Shown here: piece after piece, positions 14,029 to 18,999 of the stretch
How the letters are laid out: each line of letters begins with the position of its first letter
Numbering within the stretch: position 1 is the stretch's first letter
Assembly: GCA_028275005.1 (NCBI GenBank)
Contig: JAQCNN010000164.1
Location: 1 to 18,999, forward strand
Direction: 5' to 3'
DNA from: Salinirussus sp.
GTDB lineage: Archaea > Halobacteriota > Halobacteria > Halobacteriales > Haloarculaceae
DNA length: 18,999 nucleotides
Notes under the pieces: model-generated
Database searches by the model: none
What the model was told of the DNA's origin: nothing
What the model saw: the letters and a program-made list of their open reading frames with translations, nothing else
Program-made: the position numbers and the translations under genes

Positions 14029-14355
14029 TCACAACACCCGGAGTCGGTAGCCCTCGGCGACGGTCTCGTCGGTGACCCGGCCGGTCTCCGCCGCGACGTC
14101 GAGCAGTTCGGCGACGAACTCCTTTGGAACCTCGACACCGATGAAGTCGGTCCCGTCCCGGCCCGTTGTCAGTCGTGCCATCGTCCGGTCCGTGCCGTCG
14201 TCGTTGTAGATACTCCCGACCCGGTCGTCGTCCCGGTAGAGCCGGAGGGTCACGTCGGTCGGCTCGACGGAGTCGAAGCTCACCTCGAACACCCGGTCGT
14301 CGCCCTCGACCCGCGCCAGTACGTGTTCGCCGCGTTCGGTCACGAGCGTCTCCAT
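14029..14355 (-). CDS. Small unknown haloarchaeal protein
   Basis: A 108-residue cytosolic protein I cannot assign to a named family. It starts METLVTERGEHVLARVEG, continues with alternating strand-like segments (VFEVSFDSVEP, DVTLRLYRDDDRVGSIYNDDG) and ends with a helix (VPKEFVAELLDVAAETG) and the sequence EGYRLRVL. Composition is strongly acidic with balanced hydrophobics, as in real haloarchaeal proteins, and third positions are GC-rich. The ATG at 14355 is chosen because a GTTATAGG box lies 22-29 bp upstream on this strand; the longer upstream extension is Arg-rich and unlikely to be translated. It is divergent from the thiolase gene and convergent with the MTH865 gene. No catalytic motif is visible. 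Confidence 0.72.
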   Translation of the reverse strand: METLVTERGEHVLARVEGDDRVFEVSFDSVEPTDVTLRLYRDDDRVGSIYNDDGTDRTMARLTTGRDGTDFIGVEVPKEFVAELLDVAAETGRVTDETVAEGYRLRVL

Positions 14356-14376
14356 ACGCGGTCTACGGGCTCGAGA

Positions 14377-14384
14377 CCTATAAC
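14377..14384 (-). promoter_or_regulatory. TATA-like box for the minus-strand small protein
   Basis: Minus-strand GTTATAGG lies 22-29 bp before the ATG at 14355, a clear AT-rich box in GC-rich surroundings at the usual spacing for a leaderless gene. Confidence 0.5.
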
Positions 14385-14579
14385 GCCAGGAGCGACACAG
14401 CCCACAGACGGTGTTGTGGGTCCCTCGGCGAGAGACACCCATCGCCGGCGGCCGGCCCACGCCAAGAGCCACACGGGAGGCCCGCGCGCCGAGGAGAGCC
14501 CGACAGCCCGAGACGGGTCGTGGCACGTCGGGGGAACGGTCCCGGGCGTCCCGGTAGCACGACCGCCGCTGGCCGAACC

Positions 14580-14587
14580 GTTAAGCG
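14580..14587 (+). promoter_or_regulatory. TATA-like box for the thiolase/DUF35 operon
   Basis: GTTAAGC at 14580-14586 lies 24-30 bp before the thiolase ATG at 14610. It would drive both the thiolase and the overlapping DUF35 gene. Confidence 0.42.
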
Positions 14588-14609
14588 GGCCGGGCTGGAA
14601 GCCACGATA

Positions 14610-15773
14610 ATGGAAACTGCTCACATAGCGACCGTCGGGGCCTCGCCGGTCGGCCGGACAGACCTGCCGGGCCGGGACCTGTTCTCCCGGGCGTTGGCCG
14701 AGGCCTTCGAGGGGTTGCCCGACCCCGCAGCGGTCGTCGACGCCGTCTACGTCGGTGCACAGTCCGAGCGCTACGAGAACCAGATCATGCAGGGGACGCT
14801 ACTCGCGGAGTGGGCCGGGCTGAACAACCGCCCGGCCGAGCGTGTCGAGGCCTGCGCCGCTGCGGGCGCGCTTGCGCTGAAAAACGCGGTCCGGGATGTC
14901 CGGGCCGGTGTCCACGACGCGGTGCTCGCCTGTGGGGTCGAGAAGATGACCGCCGGCGGGACCGAGGGGGCGACCAACGCCCTGGCGGCCGCCTTCGAAC
15001 GCGCCCTCGAGCAGCGTTCCGGGGTCACGGCCCCCAGCCAGTACGCCCTACTCGCCCGCCGCTATCTTCACGAGACCGAGGCGACCGAGACGGACCTGGC
15101 ACGTATCGCGGTCAAGAACCACCGCAACGCCACCGCCAACCCGCGGGCGATGTTCGACCACGAGGTCGACGTCGAGACGGTGCTCGGGTCGGACCCCGTG
15201 GCCCCGCCGCTGAAGCTGTACGACTGTGCACCGGTCAGTGACGGCGCCGCCGCGGTCCTCATCACGACCCCCGCGGCCGTGAGTGACCTCGGTACGGAGT
15301 CCGTCGAGGTTGCGGGGGTCGGGACCGCGGCGAACACACTGGCCGTCGCCGAGCGCGACCTCACCTCCGTGGAGGGGGCAGACGTCGCCGCGGGCCGTGC
15401 CTACGAGGAGGCAGGGGTCGGGCCCGCCGACGTTGACGTCGCGGAGGTCCACGACGCCTTCACGGTCTGTGAGGCACTGCTCGCGGAGGCGGTCGGCTTC
15501 GCGCCCGAGGGGGCGGGTGTGGAGACGGTCCACGAGCCCGCCGAGCGGTCAGCCGGCTGGACGGACGTCCGGGTCAACACCAGTGGCGGACTGAAGGCCC
15601 GTGGCCACCCGATCGGCGCGACGGGCCTGTTCCAGGCTGTGGAGGGGTACGAGCAACTGACCGGTCGGGCCGGCGACCGACAGGTGCCGGGTGCCGACAC
15701 GGCGTTGCTGGTCAACGAGGGTGGGCTCGCCGACGCCCACACCGCCGCACACCTCCTCCGGAGGGCCCGCTGA
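14610..15773 (+). CDS. Archaeal thiolase (acetyl-CoA acetyltransferase-like)
   Basis: Thiolase-fold enzyme of 387 residues, of the archaeal/SCP2-like kind that condenses or cleaves acyl-CoAs (2 acetyl-CoA to acetoacetyl-CoA, or beta-ketoacyl-CoA thiolysis). The nucleophilic cysteine is C82 in VEACAAAGALAL. H281 is in the VHDAFT motif and H333 in KARGHPIGATG. The C-terminal Cys of classical bacterial thiolases is absent; the corresponding region reads LVNEGGLADAH. HDAF instead of NEAF is usual in archaeal homologues. The ATG at 14610 is chosen because family proteins begin just before a strand like IATVGASPVGR and because of the promoter-like box; the longer frame opening at 14166 runs through the divergent gene. 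Its stop overlaps the start of the DUF35 gene by one base, matching the conserved archaeal pairing in which DUF35 acts as an accessory subunit. Confidence 0.9.
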   Translation: METAHIATVGASPVGRTDLPGRDLFSRALAEAFEGLPDPAAVVDAVYVGAQSERYENQIMQGTLLAEWAGLNNRPAERVEACAAAGALALKNAVRDVRAGVHDAVLACGVEKMTAGGTEGATNALAAAFERALEQRSGVTAPSQYALLARRYLHETEATETDLARIAVKNHRNATANPRAMFDHEVDVETVLGSDPVAPPLKLYDCAPVSDGAAAVLITTPAAVSDLGTESVEVAGVGTAANTLAVAERDLTSVEGADVAAGRAYEEAGVGPADVDVAEVHDAFTVCEALLAEAVGFAPEGAGVETVHEPAERSAGWTDVRVNTSGGLKARGHPIGATGLFQAVEGYEQLTGRAGDRQVPGADTALLVNEGGLADAHTAAHLLRRAR

Positions 15774-16237
15774 TGCGGGGGGAACCCGAGGGGCCCCTCG
15801 CACCCGAGGAGATTACCAGTGACTCGGCGTTCACGCTGCCGGGGTTTTTCGACGCGCTCGCGGAGGGGCAACTGCTCGCGGGCCGGTGTACCGACTGCGG
15901 GACACGCCTGGTGCCGCCGCGACCGGCCTGTTATGACTGTGGGAGTCGGGCGGTCAGGCTCGAGGAGCAACCACACACCGGAACGGTTGCCAGTTACACT
16001 GCCGTCTACCAGCCACCCTCGCCGTTCGCCGACCTCGCGCCGATGACGGTCGCGGTCGTCGAACTCGACTCCGGGGCCCGGTTGACCGGCCGGGTGACCG
16101 CGACACTGGAGGACGTCGAGATCGGGGCTGGTGTGCAACTCCGGGTGCGTGACCCCGCCGAGGTCGGGGTCGACCCCGAGATGCACCTCTCCTACGAGGA
16201 GGAGTGGCCGCTCCACGAGTTCGACCTTCGGGGGTGA
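15773..16237 (+). CDS. DUF35 zinc-ribbon/OB-fold acyl-CoA-associated protein
   Basis: Accessory protein of 154 residues from the DUF35 family: an N-terminal helix, a rubredoxin-like zinc ribbon and an OB fold. The helix region FTLPGFFDALAEGQLLAGRC and four cysteines C39-x2-C42 and C53-x2-C56 are clear. The OB fold covers about 65-135 (GTVASYTAVYQPP, MTVAVVELDSGARLTGRV). In a structurally studied methanogen complex, DUF35 bridges thiolase and HMG-CoA synthase and helps pass the CoA thioester between them. Here it follows the thiolase with a one-base overlap (TGATG), but no HMG-CoA synthase gene is present in the window, so it presumably serves the thiolase alone or a partner encoded elsewhere. 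Cytosolic. Confidence 0.9.
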   Translation: MRGEPEGPLAPEEITSDSAFTLPGFFDALAEGQLLAGRCTDCGTRLVPPRPACYDCGSRAVRLEEQPHTGTVASYTAVYQPPSPFADLAPMTVAVVELDSGARLTGRVTATLEDVEIGAGVQLRVRDPAEVGVDPEMHLSYEEEWPLHEFDLRG

Positions 16238-16626
16238 GAGACGGAGGGGTCCGACCCCATCCGAGCCAGCAGTGTGACGTGTGCTCCGTCGCCGGTGACA
16301 GCATTAGCCCCCACTGGGGGGCACGCTCTCTGACGCCGAGTGTGGCCGTTACAACAGCAGTCGAACTGCACGGGCCGGTAACGGGGTGGCTCTATCCGGG
16401 TCGAGACGCGGACCGAACACAGCGTCGGGAGGAGGTGGGGTTTGGGTACCTCCCGACTGCTGTAGTGCCGAAAGACGACAGGATGACAGTCGCAACCGTT
16501 CTGAGTTCTCGTTCTGGTACCGTCCGTGCCGACGGTGCGTGCGTCAGTTGACGAACGGCAGCGCAGGCTTATACCCTTGGACGCATATGCGCAGAGCTTG
16601 GTCCACCAGTCGCCAAACCTCGTCGG
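16238..16626. other. Geneless convergent gap rich in inverted repeats
   Basis: This 389-bp stretch between the convergent DUF35 and ligase genes contains no convincing gene and looks lower in GC than its neighbours. Inverted repeats include 16240-16246 with 16284-16290 (7 bp); 16246-16250 with 16254-16258 (5 bp); 16307-16312 with 16317-16322 (6 bp, loop ACTG); 16346-16352 with 16378-16384 (7 bp) enclosing 16357-16361 with 16365-16369 (5 bp); 16419-16432 with 16449-16463 (14 bp with one bulged T); and 16517-16524 with 16531-16538 (8 bp, one G-T wobble). A TATAA-like segment is near 16566-16576. It may be a structured RNA, a long 3' UTR or a terminator region. I match it to no known RNA family. 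Confidence 0.5.
16419..16463. repeat. Long hairpin-forming inverted repeat
   Basis: Arms ACAGC+GTCGGGAGG (16419-16432) and CCTCCCGAC+T+GCTGT (16449-16463) are fully complementary apart from the single unpaired T at 16458, giving a 14-bp stem and a 16-nt G/T-rich loop (16433-16448). It is the longest hairpin I found in the window outside genes. Confidence 0.75.
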
Positions 16627-18306
16627 TCAGGCCTCGCCGTGTTCGCGTTCGTGACGTTTCTCGAGTTCGCCGAGTTTGATCTTGTTGCTCGGTGTCTTTG
16701 GAAGCTCGTCGAGTATCTCCAGCTCCCGGGGGTACTCGTGTTTCGAGAGCTCGGTCTTTGCGAACGCGATTAGTTCTTCCCGGAGCCCCGGGGACTCCTG
16801 GTAGCCCGGCGCCAGGGTGACGTACGCCTTGACGACGTTGCCGCGGGTCTCGTGGTCCACGCCGATGACGCCCGCCTCCTCGACGGCGTCGTGGGCGATG
16901 AGCGTCTCCTGGACCTCGCCGGGGCCGATCCGGTAGCCCGCCGAGATAATGACCTTGTCGGCGCGGCCGCGGTACCACCAGTAGCCGTCCTCGTCGACCT
17001 CCGCGAGGTCGCCCATCCGCTGCCAGCCCTCCGGGCTCTCCCCCGCCATCGGCCCGGAGCCGCCGGACTGGTAGGCGCAGACCTCACCGACCTCGCCGGG
17101 TTCGTCGATGAACACCATCTCCTCGGTCGGCGCCGGGTCCGTCTCCGTCGCCGGCGGACACTTCAGGCCGTCACAGAGCCGGACCTCCTTTCCCGGCGTT
17201 GGCTTGCCCATCGAGCCGTGTTTGACCTCCCAGTCGGGGAAGGGGTAGTTGCAGACGAGCATCCCCCCTTCGCTGAGCCCGTAGGCGTCGAGCGGGGTCG
17301 TCCCGAAGTGGTCGTCGACCCACGCGGCGGTGTCCCCGTCGCAGGTCTCGCCGGCGGTCACCAGCACCCGCAGGTCGATGTCGTACGCGCCGAGGTCGAC
17401 GTCGCTGGCGCGGAGCTGTCGGAACACCGTCGGCGCAACCATTGCGTTCGTCACCGCCCACCGCTCCAGCGTGTCGAGCCACATCTCGTTGTCGAAGCGA
17501 CCGCGGTACGCGCCGATGTTCGTCCCCTGCAGCCCCGGGGCTAGTGTCCCGACTGTGAGTCCGTACGACCAGGCCGGCGAGGCCGCCGCGAAGTAGGTGT
17601 CCTCGGGCAGCAGGTCGACGACGAATCTCAGGTAGGGTTCGATCCCGACCGCAGTCGCGTGCTCGGAGGTCAGCTGGGAGGGCTGGCCGGTCGTCCCCGA
17701 GGAGTAGACCATCCCGTATGTCTCCGTCGGCCCTACCCGGCGCGAGTCGTAGCTGTCGGATTCGCGGTCGACCTCGTCGTAGTGCACCACCTCGAGTCCG
17801 TCGACGGAGCCGCTCTCACCGCCGACGAGGACGACACGTTCCAGGGCCGGCATCGCCTCCGGCTCGAGTTTCCCGAGATGGTCGGCAGTCGTGAACAGGG
17901 TCGTCGCCTCGGCGTCGGCCATCCGGTAGGAGAGCGCATCCGGGCCGAACTTCGTATCGAGCGGGAGGAAGACCCGCTGGGTTTTGATCCCCCCGAAGAG
18001 TGCGGCATAGAGTTCCAGCCGGGGCGGTAGCATCAGCCCGAACCGCTCCCCCCGGTCGAGGTGTCCCTCGAAGAAGTTCGCCGCCCTGTTTGCGGCCCGG
18101 TTCAGCTCGTCGAAGCTGTAGGCCTCGTCGCCGCCTGTCTCGAAGTCACGGATCCGTAGCCCCGTCTCGTCGGAGCCGGCGTGCCGGCCCAGTGCCTCCT
18201 CTGCGAGGTTGAACGACCCCGGCTCACCGGCCTCGAGCATCCGCTCCCAGGCACCCTCCGGCCAGTAGGTCTCCGAGACCGCCTCGTAGATGTCCTCGTA
18301 TGCCAT
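16627..18306 (-). CDS. AMP-forming acyl-CoA ligase (benzoate/medium-chain type)
   Basis: Member of the ANL adenylating superfamily, 559 residues, activating a carboxylic acid with ATP and CoA. Visible core motifs: the phosphate-binding loop YSSGTTGQPSQ (201-211), YGLSEGG (342-348), the ribose-binding Asp in MGDLAEVDEDGYW (431-443), the hinge RGRADKVIISAGYRIGPGE (446-464), and PKTPSNKIK (536-544) with the adenylation lysine probably K542. Overall pattern resembles the benzoate/medium-chain (ACSM-like) branch, but the acid substrate cannot be fixed from sequence. The usual Lys after the P-loop Pro (PKG) is replaced by PSQ, which is unusual. The ATG at 18306 follows a strong TATA-like box. The gene converges on the thiolase/DUF35 operon, with which it could share a CoA-thioester pathway. 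Confidence 0.88.
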   Translation of the reverse strand: MAYEDIYEAVSETYWPEGAWERMLEAGEPGSFNLAEEALGRHAGSDETGLRIRDFETGGDEAYSFDELNRAANRAANFFEGHLDRGERFGLMLPPRLELYAALFGGIKTQRVFLPLDTKFGPDALSYRMADAEATTLFTTADHLGKLEPEAMPALERVVLVGGESGSVDGLEVVHYDEVDRESDSYDSRRVGPTETYGMVYSSGTTGQPSQLTSEHATAVGIEPYLRFVVDLLPEDTYFAAASPAWSYGLTVGTLAPGLQGTNIGAYRGRFDNEMWLDTLERWAVTNAMVAPTVFRQLRASDVDLGAYDIDLRVLVTAGETCDGDTAAWVDDHFGTTPLDAYGLSEGGMLVCNYPFPDWEVKHGSMGKPTPGKEVRLCDGLKCPPATETDPAPTEEMVFIDEPGEVGEVCAYQSGGSGPMAGESPEGWQRMGDLAEVDEDGYWWYRGRADKVIISAGYRIGPGEVQETLIAHDAVEEAGVIGVDHETRGNVVKAYVTLAPGYQESPGLREELIAFAKTELSKHEYPRELEILDELPKTPSNKIKLGELEKRHEREHGEA

Positions 18307-18330
18307 TTGCTACCGCTTCTTTACACGGCG

Positions 18331-18340
18331 TCTTAAATTC
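18331..18340 (-). promoter_or_regulatory. TATA-like box for the acyl-CoA ligase
   Basis: Minus-strand GAATTTAAGA (18331-18340) lies 25-34 bp before the ATG at 18306 and is the clearest TATA-type sequence in the window, surrounded by GC-rich sequence. Confidence 0.55.
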
Positions 18341-18490
18341 GGGGGGCCAGGAGGTGTGGGTCCCGGCCACCGCTTTGCCCCCGGTTCCTCGGTGACCCGA
18401 CGCGGTGAGCGAACAGCGACACCACACAGCCGCGGGTCCCGCTGAGTCGAGTCGTGCCATTCGGGTGGCTGGGGCACGTACCGCCACCAC

Positions 18491-18999
18491 ATGGACCCGA
18501 CTGCCATCGACACCGTCCTGGTTGCCGGCGCGAGCGGCGGAACCGGCCGGGAGATCCTCCGGCTCGCCGACTCGCGTGTCCCGACTGTTCGTGCACTCAG
18601 CCGCGACGACCGGAAGCGACAGTCCCTGCTCGAGGCCGGAGCCGACGAGGTTGTCATCGACGACCTGCTGGACCCACGTGCAGGTGGGTTGGCGGCTGTG
18701 GTAGAGGGGGTCGACGCGGTGCTCAGCGCCGTTGGCTCCGGTTTCGCCGATATCCGCTCCGGCGGTCCGTTCGTCGACGGCCAGGGTGTTCAGGCGTTGC
18801 TCGACGCAGCGGCCGACGCCGGTGTTCGTGCCTTCGTGATGGAGTCGGCGATCGGCGTCGGTGAGGACCCCGCCAGCCCGCTTGCCAGTCTGTTCGACAC
18901 CGTGATCGGCCCAGTCCAACGGGCAAAAGGGGAGACCGAGGCGGCACTTCGGGCGAGCGGTCTCGAGCACACAGTGTTTCGCCCGGGGGTCCTAACAGG
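18491..18999 (+). CDS. NAD(P)-binding SDR/NmrA-like protein, 5' part only
   Basis: The frame opening at ATG 18491 runs without a stop to the window edge, giving 169 complete codons of a Rossmann-fold protein of the atypical SDR/NmrA-like kind, as in NAD(P)H-binding epimerase-like proteins. The dinucleotide-binding glycine motif VLVAGASGGTGREIL is at residues 9-23, the basic RALSRDDRK near 34-42 suits NADP, and DAVLSAVGSG near 75-84 is the usual beta-4 region. Later blocks include a VRAFVMESAIGVG segment and GLEHTVFRPGVLT, both typical of the family. The ATG is chosen because it begins just before beta-strand 1; I see no clear TATA-like box upstream. It is divergent from the acyl-CoA ligase with a 184-bp gap. 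Substrate and full length are unknown because the gene continues past the window. Confidence 0.85.
   Translation, partial: MDPTAIDTVLVAGASGGTGREILRLADSRVPTVRALSRDDRKRQSLLEAGADEVVIDDLLDPRAGGLAAVVEGVDAVLSAVGSGFADIRSGGPFVDGQGVQALLDAAADAGVRAFVMESAIGVGEDPASPLASLFDTVIGPVQRAKGETEAALRASGLEHTVFRPGVLT

Noticed and set aside
14610..15773. Possible inactive thiolase because the C-terminal catalytic Cys of bacterial thiolases is missing
   Set aside because: C82, H281 and H333 are present, and HDAF-type archaeal/SCP2-like thiolases commonly lack the classical CxG cysteine, so loss of activity is not supported.
16307..16322. GCCCCC-ACTG-GGGGGC hairpin as an intrinsic terminator of the DUF35 operon
   Set aside because: No T-tract follows it and archaeal termination does not depend on GC hairpins, so it is recorded only as part of the structured gap.
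16204..16551. 115-codon plus-strand frame starting inside the DUF35 gene
   Set aside because: Its start is inside DUF35, the sequence has no acidic haloarchaeal composition or family pattern, and it runs through strong inverted repeats.
16588..16679. Short plus-strand frame beginning at the ATG in the CGCATATGCG palindrome
   Set aside because: Only 30 codons, Arg/Ser/Val-rich and antisense to the ligase 3' end; no coding signal beyond the start codon.
1..18999. CRISPR array, tRNA/rRNA genes, insertion sequences or prophage genes
   Set aside because: No regularly spaced repeats, cloverleaf-like sequence, transposase, integrase or terminal inverted repeats with target duplication were seen on either strand.

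Overview
The window looks like haloarchaeal (class Halobacteria) chromosome. It is GC-rich with very strong third-position G/C preference, the proteins are rich in Asp/Glu, and secretion uses a Tat-type lipoprotein signal. Several genes belong to archaeal families (MptE, archaeal Elp3, MTH865, the thiolase/DUF35 pair). At least eleven genes have an AT-rich TATA-like box about 25-35 bp before the start codon, as expected for leaderless or near-leaderless haloarchaeal transcripts. The genus cannot be named from the sequence. I see no tRNA, rRNA, insertion sequence, integrase or CRISPR array.

Layout. 1-2877: promoter, then a Liv-type ABC transporter solute-binding lipoprotein and a LivM-like permease. 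2955-4182: a flavodoxin-fold NADPH-dependent FMN reductase and a Yip1-like membrane protein. 4219-8525: a small acidic unknown protein, a 728-residue zinc-finger/S1/OB/DHH (RecJ-like) protein and Elp3, all on +. 8522-10927 on -: dihydropteroate synthase FolP, 6-hydroxymethyl-dihydropterin pyrophosphokinase MptE and a cupin. 11113-13933 on +: a LolA-like lipoprotein, an unknown Cys-containing protein overlapping a TrmJ-type 2'-O-methyltransferase, and an MTH865-family protein. 14029-14355 on -: a small unknown protein. 14610-16237 on +: a thiolase and its DUF35 zinc-ribbon/OB partner. 16238-16626: a geneless convergent gap full of inverted repeats. 16627-18306 on -: an acyl-CoA (AMP-forming) ligase. 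18491 to the window end on +: the 5' part of an NAD(P)-binding SDR/NmrA-like protein, cut by the window edge.

How the genes fit together. FolP and MptE catalyse adjacent steps of reduced pterin/folate synthesis. Elp3 and TrmJ are tRNA-modifying enzymes. Thiolase plus DUF35 is a standard archaeal acyl-CoA module, and the neighbouring ligase could supply CoA thioesters. The Liv pair lacks its second permease and ATPases in this window.

Most interesting items. (1) The DHH protein has lost most catalytic metal ligands (motif I reads HSATADG, the DHH position reads DEQ, the DNG-like position reads AAGG) while keeping the fold and three added nucleic-acid-binding modules. It therefore looks like an inactivated RecJ relative, in the manner of Cdc45. 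(2) The 389-bp gap at 16238-16626 contains a 14-bp bulged stem, a nested two-helix element and several smaller hairpins, and may be a structured RNA. (3) FolP is not fused to FolC, has unusual substrate loops and carries about 100 extra C-terminal residues. None of these is demonstrated from sequence alone.
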